Assembly: GCA_000989565.1 (NCBI GenBank)
Contig: LBOO01000007.1
Span: 69,202 to 104,860, forward strand
Reading direction: 5' to 3'
DNA: 35,659 nt
Source: Candidatus Peregrinibacteria bacterium GW2011_GWA2_33_10
Lineage (GTDB): Bacteria; Patescibacteriota; Gracilibacteria; UBA1369; GWC2-33-13
The position numbers and the translations under genes were made by a program. This document shows, one piece after another, positions 16,163-23,929 of this stretch. The notes under the pieces were generated by a model. It made no database searches. It worked only from the letters and a program-made list of their open reading frames with translations, and was not told the origin of the DNA. Each line of letters starts with the position of its first letter. Positions within the stretch are counted from its first letter, which is position 1.

Positions 16163-16703
16163 GGATTTATTAATGGAAGTTGTTGGAATTTTGTCCGATT
16201 TAAGAATCCCTTATTTGATAACGGGTGGAATGGCGGTTTTGGTTTGGGGAAGGCCTAGATTCACGGCTGATATTGATGTGGTTGTTGAAATGAAATTTTC
16301 TGATATTGATAAATTGATTTATGCTTTGAAAGATTTGAGTACAGCAGGTTATATAGATAAAGATATGATGGTTGACGCGTTGAATAATTTTAGTGAATTT
16401 AACTTTATTGATGGAAATACAGGTATTAAAGTTGACTTTTGGGTCTTAAATGAGGATGAATTTGATGTGTCTCGATTAAAAAGAAGAGTGAAAAAAAAAG
16501 TTTTTAATAAACAGGTGTATTTTTCTTCTCCTGAAGATTTGATATTGAGTAAGCTTACTTGGTTTATGAAAAGTCAATCGAGTAGGCATATAGAAGATAT
16601 TGAATCTATATTTAAAATTTCGGGCGAGAATTTAGATTTGAAATATTTGGAAGAATGGGCTAGGAAGATGGGGAGTTGGGATCTTTTGAATAGGTATTTA
16701 TAA
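16143..16703 (+). CDS. AbiEii-like nucleotidyltransferase
   Basis: Protein of 186 residues of the nucleotidyltransferase superfamily. The hallmark is ITGGMAVLVWGRPRFTADIDVVVE (residues 26-49): the GG motif (28-29) and the metal-binding DxD pair D43/D45. Downstream, VKVDFWVL and FSSPEDLILSKLTWF match proteins annotated as AbiEii/DUF6036 toxins or antitoxins. Some AbiEii-like toxins attach nucleotides to tRNA; this gene has only the fold to support that. It overlaps the preceding 51-residue gene by 20 bases, and an internal ATG at 16173 is an alternative start. The cassette lies exactly between two Cys-rich paralogues. Confidence 0.78.
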   Translation: MPQKDSKDLLMEVVGILSDLRIPYLITGGMAVLVWGRPRFTADIDVVVEMKFSDIDKLIYALKDLSTAGYIDKDMMVDALNNFSEFNFIDGNTGIKVDFWVLNEDEFDVSRLKRRVKKKVFNKQVYFSSPEDLILSKLTWFMKSQSSRHIEDIESIFKISGENLDLKYLEEWARKMGSWDLLNRYL

Positions 16704-16711
16704 AATTTTTT

Positions 16712-18349
16712 ATGTCTGAAATTAGAAATTGTAAAAATTGTTTGAAAAATTATGAAATCAGGGATGAGGATTTTTTGTTTTATGATAAAGTTTCATCTGC
16801 AAGTGAAGGGAAAAATTTTTTGATTCCCAGTCCTAGCTTTTGCCCGGATTGTAGAAGGCAAAGAAGGCTTGCTTTTAGGAATGAGAGGAGGCTTTATCGA
16901 AGAGAGTGTGATTTGTGTAAGCATAAGATTATTTCTATTTATTCGCCGAATAATTTTTATAAAGTTTATTGTTCAAGCTGTTGGTGGAGTGATAAATGGG
17001 ATCAGCTTCAATACGGAAGGGAATTTGATTTCAATAAGTCTTTTTTTGAGCAGTTTTGTGAGTTAATAAAATTTGCGCCAAGACCGGCTTTGCATGTTAT
17101 TAATAATGAAAATTGTGATTATGTGAATCAATGCGGTTATTCGAAAGGCTGCTATTTGAGTTATAATTGTGATTATTCAGAAAATTGTTTTTATTGTACA
17201 AATGTGATTAGATCGAAAGATTGTTTGGATTTATTGGACGCGGAAAATTGCGAATTGTGCGCAAGTGGCGTGGCGCTTGAAAATTGTTATAAAACTGTAA
17301 ATTGTTTTAATTGTAAAAATTGCCATGATATATATTTTTGCCGTGATTTGATTGGATGCGCGGATTGTTTTTTTTGTATTAATTTAAGGAATAAGAAATT
17401 TTGTTTTAAAAATGAGCAGTTAACAAAAGAAGAATATGAAAGGCGCGTCGCTGAGATAAAGTTAAATAAATTTACCGATTATCAGAATTGCAGTGAGGAA
17501 ATTTTAAAATTTTGGCTTAAATATCCTCATAAGTATGCGGAAATTGTGCAGAGCGAAAATTCCAGCGGGGATTATTTAACGAATTGTAGAAATAGTTTTT
17601 ATTGTTTTAATTCTTTTAAAGATCAAGATGTGGCTTATTGTACGACTTTGAGTAATTGTAAAGATACATATGATTTTGACATTGGTGGTTATGATTGTGA
17701 ATTATGTTATGAGATGTGTTCTTCCGGAGTTCAAAATTACCACTGTTTATTTGGAGCGAATTATTGGGGAAGTTGTAGTGAAGTTTTATATAGTGATATT
17801 ATGTTTAAAGATAGTTTTTGTTTTGGTTGTATTGCTCTCCGCAATAAGAATTTTTGTATTTTGAATAAGCAATATTCTAGGTCAGAATATGAACAGTTAG
17901 TACCAAAAATAATTGGGCATATGCAAAAAGAAGGTGAATGGGGAGAGTTTTTTCCGATTTCGATTTCCCCTTTTACTTATAATGAAACAGTGGCGCAGGA
18001 ATATTTTTCGTTAACGAAGGATGAGGCTTTAAATAAAGGTTATAAATGGAAGGATGAGGAAATAAATGAGAGGCCGATTTATACGAAAGTGGATGTTCCG
18101 GAATTTATTGGAGATGTTTCGGATGATATTGTGAGGGAGATTTTGACGTGTGAAAGTTGCGGAAAGAATTATAAAATCATTCCTCAGGAGTTGAAATTTT
18201 ATCGGGAGATGAATTTGCCGATTCCGAGGAAATGTCCGGATTGCAGGCATAAGGAGAGGATTGCTTTAAGGAATCCGAGGAAGTTGTGGAAGAGGAATTG
18301 TATGAAGTGCGGGGTGGGGATTGAGACGACCTTGCTTTGGAAGAATTAA
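16712..18349 (+). CDS. Cys-rich zinc-ribbon repeat protein, paralogue 3 (short C-terminus)
   Basis: Protein of 545 residues with the same architecture as paralogue 1: an N-terminal zinc ribbon (NCKNCLKNYEI, CPDCRR, RRECDLC), two blocks of Cys repeats (for example NCELCASGVALENCYKTVNC and CYEMCSSGVQNYHCLFG), the NKQYSRSEYEQLV segment, and a C-terminal module with CESCGKNYKII, CPDCRH and NCMKCG. It lacks the last pair of cysteines of that module: after GIETT it reads LLWKN and stops, whereas paralogue 1 continues to YCEKCYLE. Loss of those ligands should weaken or remove a metal site. It starts 8 bases after the nucleotidyltransferase gene, so it may be co-transcribed with it; no heptamer array precedes it. 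Confidence 0.78.
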   Translation: MSEIRNCKNCLKNYEIRDEDFLFYDKVSSASEGKNFLIPSPSFCPDCRRQRRLAFRNERRLYRRECDLCKHKIISIYSPNNFYKVYCSSCWWSDKWDQLQYGREFDFNKSFFEQFCELIKFAPRPALHVINNENCDYVNQCGYSKGCYLSYNCDYSENCFYCTNVIRSKDCLDLLDAENCELCASGVALENCYKTVNCFNCKNCHDIYFCRDLIGCADCFFCINLRNKKFCFKNEQLTKEEYERRVAEIKLNKFTDYQNCSEEILKFWLKYPHKYAEIVQSENSSGDYLTNCRNSFYCFNSFKDQDVAYCTTLSNCKDTYDFDIGGYDCELCYEMCSSGVQNYHCLFGANYWGSCSEVLYSDIMFKDSFCFGCIALRNKNFCILNKQYSRSEYEQLVPKIIGHMQKEGEWGEFFPISISPFTYNETVAQEYFSLTKDEALNKGYKWKDEEINERPIYTKVDVPEFIGDVSDDIVREILTCESCGKNYKIIPQELKFYREMNLPIPRKCPDCRHKERIALRNPRKLWKRNCMKCGVGIETTLLWKN

Positions 18350-18404
18350 AAATATATTATTCTTTTACTTATTGGGATTATTTTTGCTATTAAATTTATC
18401 TAAG

Positions 18405-19691
18405 GTGGAGATCTTTATAATTTTTATACTTACATTTCTTAATGGAATTTTTGCATTATCTGAAATCGCCTTGGTTTCCGTTAAACGTCATAACATTGAA
18501 CAGAAGGCGGTGGCGGGCAATAAAAGGGCTCAAATTGTGTTAAATCTTTTAGATAAACCGGAAAATTTTTTATCTTCAGTTCAGGTTGGAATTACTTTGA
18601 TTGGTGTAGTCGCAGGGGCGTATGGAGCTTTGCAGTTGGTTGATAATATCGAGCCAATATTTCAAAATATTGCTTTTTTGAAGGCATATAGCCGTGAATT
18701 GTCCTTTACGTTTATAATAGGCATAATTACATATTTTTCTATTGTCGTGGGAGAACTTATACCAAAATCCATTGCTTTAAATAATCCGGAAGGTGTTGCT
18801 CTTGCTTTCGGACCTATTATTAATTTTTTCTCTTATTTAACTTATCCTCTTGTAAAAGTGCTTTCTTTTTCCACTAAAGTAATTTTAAAACTTATAGGAA
18901 TTGAGGATAATAAAAGTGCTGATTTTAGTAGCGAAGAATTATTACAGTTGTTAAAAAACGCCGGAAAACAAGGTGTTATAGAAAGGGAAGAGAGTGTTTT
19001 TCATCAGAATGTTTTTGATTTTTATGAACAAACAGCCGAAAATCTTAAAATTCACCGTACTGAAGTTGAATTAATAAATGCTAATGATGATTTTGAGAAA
19101 ATAAAGAATCAAGTCAAAAAAAGTATTTTTTCCAAATTTCCCGTTTACATGAATACGATTGATGAAATTGTCGGGGTAGTTACGGCAAAAGATTTTTTTG
19201 AACATGTAAAATCCAAAGAGGATTTTAAAAAAATTATTAAAAAACCGATTTTGATACCGGAAATGTTGAGTGCTGTTGAGGTGCTGCGTATTTTTAAGGA
19301 AAGAAAAGAACATTTGGGAATTATAGTTGATGAGCATGGATCTTTTGAAGGGATTTTAACGCTTCACGATTTAATAGAATCCATTGTTGGCAATCTATCG
19401 GATTCCAAGTTTGAAGTTGATCCGGATTTTTATATTCGGAAGGATAATAGTGTTCTTGTTAGCGGATCAGTTGAAATAAAAGAGATCAATGAATATTTCA
19501 ATGTTGAATTAATAGCTGAAAGTTCAGAGAATTATATGACTCTTGCCGGATTTGTTATCTATTTTCTTGATCGTATACCTAATGTTGGTGAAAGTTTTGA
19601 ATACAATAATTATTATTTTGAAATAGTGGATATTGATGGTAATCGAATTGACAAAGTCGTATTGAAAAAAATTGTGGTTGAAAAATTATGA
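18405..19691 (+). CDS. CNNM/CorC-type membrane protein with CBS pair
   Basis: Protein of about 428 residues. A CNNM domain with three to four membrane helices opens with FIIFILTFLNGIFALSEIALVSVKRHNIEQKAVAGNKRAQ, followed by VGELIPKSIALNNPE. A CBS pair follows (about residues 195-330, including GIIVDEHGSFEGILTLHDLIESIVGNL), then a CorC_HlyC domain. Such proteins are linked to Mg2+ or other cation homeostasis. The start is unclear. The frame is open back to TTG 18321 inside paralogue 3, with TTG 18372 and GTG 18405 as candidates; GTG fits the family N-terminus best but has no strong ribosome-binding site. The upstream region of the gene may have been lost when the sequence joined paralogue 3. 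It ends in TGA. Confidence 0.85.
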   Translation: MEIFIIFILTFLNGIFALSEIALVSVKRHNIEQKAVAGNKRAQIVLNLLDKPENFLSSVQVGITLIGVVAGAYGALQLVDNIEPIFQNIAFLKAYSRELSFTFIIGIITYFSIVVGELIPKSIALNNPEGVALAFGPIINFFSYLTYPLVKVLSFSTKVILKLIGIEDNKSADFSSEELLQLLKNAGKQGVIEREESVFHQNVFDFYEQTAENLKIHRTEVELINANDDFEKIKNQVKKSIFSKFPVYMNTIDEIVGVVTAKDFFEHVKSKEDFKKIIKKPILIPEMLSAVEVLRIFKERKEHLGIIVDEHGSFEGILTLHDLIESIVGNLSDSKFEVDPDFYIRKDNSVLVSGSVEIKEINEYFNVELIAESSENYMTLAGFVIYFLDRIPNVGESFEYNNYYFEIVDIDGNRIDKVVLKKIVVEKL

Positions 19692-19766
19692 TTTGACGTA
19701 GGTTAAATGAGACTGTTTTTAACAGTTGGGGAGGGAGAGCTCGTAGTTTTATGTCTTTTTTGTATG

Positions 19767-20189
19767 TTATCTACCCAAAGAATTTAATATATCTCTTCTG
19801 TGTTCTTCTTCCTGAATTAAGATGTCTTCCAGCATTCTGCGGGCTCCGTATTCTTGGAGTTCTTCGGCTTGTTTGATTAGTTTTTTGTATAACGTAATGG
19901 CGATTTCTTCACCTTTTAGGTCTTGTTCGAGCATTGTTTTGGAATTTTCCGATGTTTCTCTTTTTTCCGCTTCAACTGTTGGAGTTCCTCCGAGGTCGCA
20001 TATTAGTACGGACAAGTTTACGGCATGGGCCATTTCTTCGTTTGAATGAATAATCAATTCTTTTGTTATGGAGTCGTATTCAGCTCCGGTTATTACCGCA
20101 GAGTGCTGAACGTATTGAATGGCGGAGGCATATTCCCATTCGAGAGCTTTGTTAAGTCCGTTTATAAATTGTTCTTTAGTGATTGACAT
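19767..20189 (-). CDS. Ferritin-like/bacterioferritin-like diiron protein
   Basis: Protein of 140 residues forming one four-helix bundle. Probable diiron ligands are E17 or E19 in LEWEYASAIQY, E52 and H55 in NEEMAH, E94/E95 in LKGEEIAITLY and E127 with H130 in IQEEEHRRD, giving the two E-x-x-H pairs of the superfamily. It is shorter than typical bacterioferritin (about 155-160), and I see no clear haem-ligand Met, so storage versus oxidase function is open. A promoter (TTGAAT, 16 bp, TATAAT) lies at 20217-20244 and overlaps the end of the cation transporter gene upstream. That neighbour suggests a joint role in metal handling. Confidence 0.85.
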   Translation of the reverse strand: MSITKEQFINGLNKALEWEYASAIQYVQHSAVITGAEYDSITKELIIHSNEEMAHAVNLSVLICDLGGTPTVEAEKRETSENSKTMLEQDLKGEEIAITLYKKLIKQAEELQEYGARRMLEDILIQEEEHRRDILNSLGR

Positions 20190-20216
20190 GTTTTTAAGAG
20201 TTATAAATTTTATTTT

Positions 20217-20244
20217 ATTATATGGTTTTTAAGTTATTATTCAA
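20217..20244 (-). promoter_or_regulatory. Promoter of the ferritin-like gene
   Basis: Minus strand: TTGAAT (20244-20239), 16 bp and TATAAT (20222-20217). The -35 box overlaps the stop region of the CDF transporter gene. The boxes and spacing equal those of the lemA promoter. Confidence 0.55.
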
Positions 20245-21140
20245 TGAACTTGTTTTTTTGGTGGATGAAAATGCACGTGGACTTTTCGAATAAAATTGAA
20301 GTTTTTATAAAGGGATTTTTCCACTGTGTTGGATATTTTGTTTCCTTGCGTGACTGTTAAAGTGCCATCAATGTTTATGGTAAGATTTATTACCATGTAT
20401 GGTCCGTATTTGTGGATTAATAATTCTTCAATTGCTTTAACTCCTTTTGTTTTTAAAACCACTTTTTTAATTATTGATTGCGTTTTTTTGCCCGGGGTTC
20501 CTGTCATTAATTCGTTTGCTGAGTCTTGCAGAATTTTTATTCCGGTTTTAAAAATTATTAGAGCAACCAGGGCTCCCGCCAATGGATCCACCCAGAGGTA
20601 TCCAAGTATACTAAAAAATATACCAATGCTTGCTGCACTAGCCGAAAATATATCATTTCTATGATCGTAGGCTATAGCATAAACTGTTGGATTATTTGTT
20701 GTTTTTGCGATTTTTAATGATATTATGTTTAGAATAATTTTTAAAATTATTGTGATTAAAGCTGTGGTTAAGGCTAAATATGATGCGCTTTCGGAAATGT
20801 TTGTAGTTCTTAATAGATCAAATACTGTGTTTATTGAATTCCAAAATATGGCAACTGCGGTTGTTAAAATAAAGGCTCCAATAATGAGAGATGAAATATG
20901 TTCCAGTTGCTGGTGGCCATAGGGATGTTCTTTGTCGGCGGGTTGGTCGGCCAGATTAGTATAAATTTTGGCTATAATGTAATAGACAACATCTGATGTT
21001 GAGTTGATGCCATCCGCAAGAAGAGCTTGGCTGTGGCCTATAATACCGACAAAGGTTTTGAAGAAAGCGAGCAATGTATTGCACGCAAGTCCAAGATTAA
21101 TGGCAAGAGTGGTTTGTTTTTGTCTGGAATTTATTGTCAT
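20241..21140 (-). CDS. Cation diffusion facilitator (CDF) transporter
   Basis: Protein of 299 residues with about six membrane helices and a cytoplasmic C-terminal domain ending in KVHVHFHPPKKQVH. Motifs are HSQALLADGINSTSDVVYY in helix 2 and AYDHRNDIFSASAASIG in helix 5. CDF proteins export divalent metals in exchange for protons. The transport site in Zn-type members is H/D-x-x-x-D in helix 2 with H-x-x-x-D in helix 5. Here it reads N46-x-x-x-D50 and D159-x-x-x-D163, so Zn specificity should not be assumed; Fe, Mn, Co or Ni are possible. The ferritin-like gene downstream hints at iron. It follows the DUF5652 gene after a 2-base gap. Confidence 0.9.
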   Translation of the reverse strand: MTINSRQKQTTLAINLGLACNTLLAFFKTFVGIIGHSQALLADGINSTSDVVYYIIAKIYTNLADQPADKEHPYGHQQLEHISSLIIGAFILTTAVAIFWNSINTVFDLLRTTNISESASYLALTTALITIILKIILNIISLKIAKTTNNPTVYAIAYDHRNDIFSASAASIGIFFSILGYLWVDPLAGALVALIIFKTGIKILQDSANELMTGTPGKKTQSIIKKVVLKTKGVKAIEELLIHKYGPYMVINLTINIDGTLTVTQGNKISNTVEKSLYKNFNFIRKVHVHFHPPKKQVH

Positions 21141-21142
21141 GT

Positions 21143-21340
21143 TTATTTTTTATTTTTTTGGAAAAAATAAATGTAAATTATTGGCAGTATGCCAGCTGTA
21201 TTAAATATTATCATGGAAATAAACCATGCTAATTGATTGTTTTTGGCTGATTTCCATAATCCGATCGCTTTCCAAACACCGTCCCAGATAATTAAAGGTA
21301 AAAGCCAGATAAACCAAGTGGGATCAAATTGTATATTCAT
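21143..21340 (-). CDS. DUF5652 small membrane protein
   Basis: Protein of 65 residues with two membrane helices (about 8-27 and 38-60) and the pattern WLLPLIIWDGVWKAIGLWKSAKNNQLAWF, followed by NTAGILPIIYIYFF, which I recognise as DUF5652, common in CPR and some archaea. The function is unknown. It is the first gene of the strand group DUF5652-CDF transporter, separated by 2 bases, so the pair is probably co-transcribed. Confidence 0.75.
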   Translation of the reverse strand: MNIQFDPTWFIWLLPLIIWDGVWKAIGLWKSAKNNQLAWFISMIIFNTAGILPIIYIYFFQKNKK

Positions 21341-21413
21341 ATTTTGTAATTAAATAGGTAGAAAAATTTTAACATAAATATTTGGTTTAAAAAATAAAAA
21401 AAATTTTATAATT

Positions 21414-21626
21414 TATCCCACAGTAGGTCGTATATTATTTTATGCAAATCCACTTCCAAGAAAATATCCTGACGTAAGGCATAATGAGAGAATGAAACTG
21501 CGAAATCCCAGAAAGCTAGCTTTAAGAAATTGCATGAAATGTGACGCGGAAATTCAAACTACTTTTTCACCTGACAGGAAAGAGATTGTTTATTGTGAGA
21601 AGTGTTATTTGGAAAATATAATTTGA
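21414..21626 (+). pseudogene. Orphan C-terminal fragment of a Cys-rich zinc-ribbon gene
   Basis: A frame that reads back to no good start encodes FYANPLPRKYPDVRHNER, then LRNPRKLALRNCMKCD, AEIQTTFSPDRKEIVYCEKC and YLENII, followed by TGA. This aligns along its whole length with the last 60 residues of paralogue 1 (PRKCPDCRHKERIALRNPRK and onward). Both cysteines of the CPDC knuckle are changed (Y and V), so one metal site is lost. The rest of the gene is absent. The 3' end overlaps the convergent cystathionine gene by 22 bases. It carries the tail (RKEIVYCEKCYLE) that paralogues 2 and 3 lack. Confidence 0.82.
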
Positions 21627-22759
21627 TCAATCCCTTCACATAAATCTTCAATTAAATCTTTTTCATCTTCAATGCCGATGGAAAAGCGTATTAGGCTATC
21701 TTTTAAGCCGTTTTTTTCTCTTTCTTCTTTGGAAATTGAAGCGTGGGTCATGCTGGCGGGATGATCAACAAGGGATTCGACTCCACCTAAACTTTCAGCA
21801 AGTGAAAATAATTTGAAATTAGAAATTAGTTTTTTGGTTTGTTCTAGTGTTAAATCAAATTCTACAGAAACAATTCCTCCAAATCCGTTCATTTGTTTTT
21901 TTGCCAGTTGATGTTGAGAGTGAGAGGGGAGGCCGGGATAATGAACTTTTTTTACTTTTTTGTGGGATTCTAAAAATTTAGCTATTTTAAAGGCATTTTG
22001 AAAATGTTTTTCCATGCGGAGAGCTAAAGTTTTTATGCCGCGGCTGATTAGCCAACAGTCAAATGGGCTTGGATTAAGGCCGATAGCTTTTCTCGCAAAG
22101 TCTATTTTTTCTTTAATTTTTTCATTATTTGTAATTACTACGCCTCCAATGATATCTGAATGTCCGCCAATATATTTTGTAGTACTATGAATTATCGCAT
22201 CAGCACCTAAATTTAAAGGTTTTTGAAAATAGGGGGTGGCAAATGTATTATCTACAAATGTTAATACATAATATTTTTTTGCGATTTTATTTATTGTTTG
22301 GATGTCAGTGATTTTTAAGAGGGGATTAGAAGGAGTTTCGAGAAATATTGCTTTTGGTTTTAATTTCATCGAATTTTCAACTTCTTGAATGTTCTGGGTG
22401 TCAATAATTTTTAAGTTAACGCCAAAATTAGAGAAAATATTATTAAATAAACGAAAAGTTCCCCCGTAAAGATCATTTCCCGCCAGAACTAAATCATCTT
22501 TTTTTAAAATACTGATTAATGCAGTGATCGCGCCTAAACCTGAAGAAAAGACCGTAGCGTATGCCCCTTCTTCCAGAGAAGCAAGAGTTTGTTCAAGGTT
22601 AGTATAGTTTGGGTTTCCGGCACGGGTATAGTCATAACCATTATGTTGATTCGGAGCTTCTTGAACATATGTAGAAGTCAAGTATATTGGCGGGATTATC
22701 GCGCCGGTGGTTTTGTCAGGATTTTGTCCGACATGAATTGCTTTTGTTGAAAATCGCAT
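21605..22759 (-). CDS. Cystathionine gamma-lyase/gamma-synthase family PLP enzyme
   Basis: Protein of 384 residues, typical of the Cys/Met metabolism PLP family. Motifs: GAIIPPIYLTSTY (19-31), YDYTRAGNPNYTNLE (42-56), SSGLGAI, ETPSNPLLKI (141-150), the PLP lysine K195 in HSTTKYIGGHSD and the C-terminal SLAESLGGVESLVDHPASMTH. The family includes cystathionine gamma-lyase, gamma-synthase, beta-lyase and methionine gamma-lyase. The cystathionine beta-synthase gene 20 bases upstream in the same operon points to the gamma-lyase of reverse transsulfuration (cystathionine to cysteine); gamma-synthase remains possible. A Cys-codon leader peptide upstream of the operon fits cysteine as end product. 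Confidence 0.88.
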   Translation of the reverse strand: MRFSTKAIHVGQNPDKTTGAIIPPIYLTSTYVQEAPNQHNGYDYTRAGNPNYTNLEQTLASLEEGAYATVFSSGLGAITALISILKKDDLVLAGNDLYGGTFRLFNNIFSNFGVNLKIIDTQNIQEVENSMKLKPKAIFLETPSNPLLKITDIQTINKIAKKYYVLTFVDNTFATPYFQKPLNLGADAIIHSTTKYIGGHSDIIGGVVITNNEKIKEKIDFARKAIGLNPSPFDCWLISRGIKTLALRMEKHFQNAFKIAKFLESHKKVKKVHYPGLPSHSQHQLAKKQMNGFGGIVSVEFDLTLEQTKKLISNFKLFSLAESLGGVESLVDHPASMTHASISKEEREKNGLKDSLIRFSIGIEDEKDLIEDLCEGIDQIIFSK

Positions 22760-22779
22760 GATATTTTAAGTTGGTTAAT

Positions 22780-23757
22780 TTATATTTGGTAGTTGTTTTG
22801 GATCATCCACTCATCTGAGTAAAATTTGCTTAAATATTTAACTCCATTGTCCGGGATAACCGTGACTATAATTGCTGGTTCTTTTAGGGTTTCTGCTAAT
22901 TTTAAAGCGCCCCAGACATTTGCGCCGCCTGTGCCTCCGCCAAAAATTCCTTCTTCGCGGGCGAGTCGTCGCGACATGGTGAAAGCATCATTATCAGTAA
23001 ATTTGTACATTTCATCAATTAATGAGAAATCCATTGCTTTGGCTATGTGATCTTCTCCCACGCCTTCTACTTGATATGTGCAGGTTCCGTCGGTGTTTAT
23101 TTTTCCGGTTTTAAAATAATCATAATATATTGAACCTATTGGATCCGGCATAATGATTTTTATTTGCGGATTTTGAGATTTTAAATATTTTCCGGTTCCG
23201 CTGACTGTCCCTCCGGTGCTTCCGGCAGCGACGAAATGAGTAACTTTACCATTTGTCTGGCGCCAGATTTCAGGTCCTGTTGTAAGGAAGTGCGCTTCGG
23301 TATTTTTTAAATTGTCATATTGATTTAGATGAAAGCTATCTTTAGTTTCACTTACAATTTTTTTAGCGATATTAACATAATGTTCAGGGGAATCATGGGG
23401 GGCGGATGTTTTTGTTACTATGATTTCAGCTCCATAAGCTTTAAGGGCATTTTGTTTTTCTTTGCTTACTTTGTCCGGCATTGTGAGAATCGCTTTGTAG
23501 CCTTTTGCAGCAGCTAACATTGCGATTGCCGCGCCAGTATTACCAGAAGTCCCTTCTACAATTGTTCCACCCGGCTTTAATATTCCTTTTTCTTCAGCGT
23601 CTTCAACAATATGTTTAACTATTCGATCTTTGATACTGCCACTTGGATTAAAAAATTCCAATTTTACATATATTTCTATATGTGGATAGGGATTGATTTT
23701 TTGGAGTTTTACGAGTGGCGTGTTGCCGATTGTATTTAACAGATTGTTTGCATTCAT
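22780..23757 (-). CDS. Cystathionine beta-synthase/cysteine synthase, catalytic core only
   Basis: Protein of 325 residues of fold-type II. Motifs: IGNTPLVKL (10-18), FNPSGSIKDR with the PLP lysine K43, VEGTSGNTGAAIA, AAGSTGGTVSGTGKYLK, the MPDPIGSIYYDYF stretch and EGVGEDHI typical of cystathionine beta-synthase, and GGGTGGANVWGAL near the end, where relatives usually have GGSSG. There are no C-terminal CBS domains. The features of residues 200-250 favour cystathionine beta-synthase over O-acetylserine sulfhydrylase. With the gamma-lyase-like gene downstream it would convert homocysteine and serine to cysteine. The ATG lies 24 bases after a terminator-like hairpin, so expression probably depends on attenuation. 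Confidence 0.86.
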   Translation of the reverse strand: MNANNLLNTIGNTPLVKLQKINPYPHIEIYVKLEFFNPSGSIKDRIVKHIVEDAEEKGILKPGGTIVEGTSGNTGAAIAMLAAAKGYKAILTMPDKVSKEKQNALKAYGAEIIVTKTSAPHDSPEHYVNIAKKIVSETKDSFHLNQYDNLKNTEAHFLTTGPEIWRQTNGKVTHFVAAGSTGGTVSGTGKYLKSQNPQIKIIMPDPIGSIYYDYFKTGKINTDGTCTYQVEGVGEDHIAKAMDFSLIDEMYKFTDNDAFTMSRRLAREEGIFGGGTGGANVWGALKLAETLKEPAIIVTVIPDNGVKYLSKFYSDEWMIQNNYQI

Positions 23758-23768
23758 ATATGTTAGTT

Positions 23769-23801
23769 AATAAATAAAAATCCTCAATTTTGTTTTTGAG
23801 G
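23769..23801 (-). terminator. Terminator-like hairpin of the Cys attenuator
   Basis: Minus strand: stem CCTCAA (23801-23796), an 8-base loop, TTGAGG (23787-23782), then ATTTTTATTTATT. The stem is only 6 bp, so its strength is moderate. It lies in the 5' leader, 24 bases before the cystathionine beta-synthase ATG. This is the place of an attenuator rather than of an end-of-operon terminator. Confidence 0.6.
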
Positions 23802-23868
23802 CTGTAATTTTTTGATCGCGCATTGGTTAATTTTCAAAAATACGCTCTTAAATTCAGCCTTTAAGAGC
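23799..23868 (-). promoter_or_regulatory. Anti-antiterminator and antiterminator segments of the Cys attenuator
   Basis: Segment 1 GCTCTTAAA (23868-23860) pairs perfectly with TTTAAGAGC (23852-23844) around a 7-base loop. Segment 2 AGGCTGAATTT (23860-23850) can instead pair with segment 3 AAATTACAGCCT (23810-23799), 11 bp with one bulge. Segment 3 includes the CCT that starts the terminator stem, so antiterminator and terminator exclude each other. Confidence 0.65.
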
Positions 23869-23904
23869 ACGGCAACACGCAAAAATTTTAAATTTATTTT
23901 TCAT
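23854..23904 (-). CDS. Cys-codon leader peptide of the transsulfuration operon
   Basis: A 16-codon frame with the peptide MKNKFKIFACCRALKG, ending in TGA. Adjacent Cys codons TGT TGC (C10-C11) come just before segment 1 of the attenuator hairpins, and the stop codon lies in the loop of hairpin 1:2. A ribosome waiting for Cys-tRNA would cover segment 1 and allow the 2:3 antiterminator. A ribosome reaching the stop would cover segment 2 and let the terminator form. No clear Shine-Dalgarno sequence is visible. The match between codons and operon product is the main support. Confidence 0.65.
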   Translation of the reverse strand: MKNKFKIFACCRALKG

Positions 23905-23929
23905 ATTAATTCATTTCATTCTAGTATGA

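Noticed and set aside
19712-19726. Hairpin ACTGTT/AACAGT after the CNNM gene as terminator
   Set aside because: The loop is only 3 bases and no T-tract follows, so it is not supported as a Rho-independent terminator.
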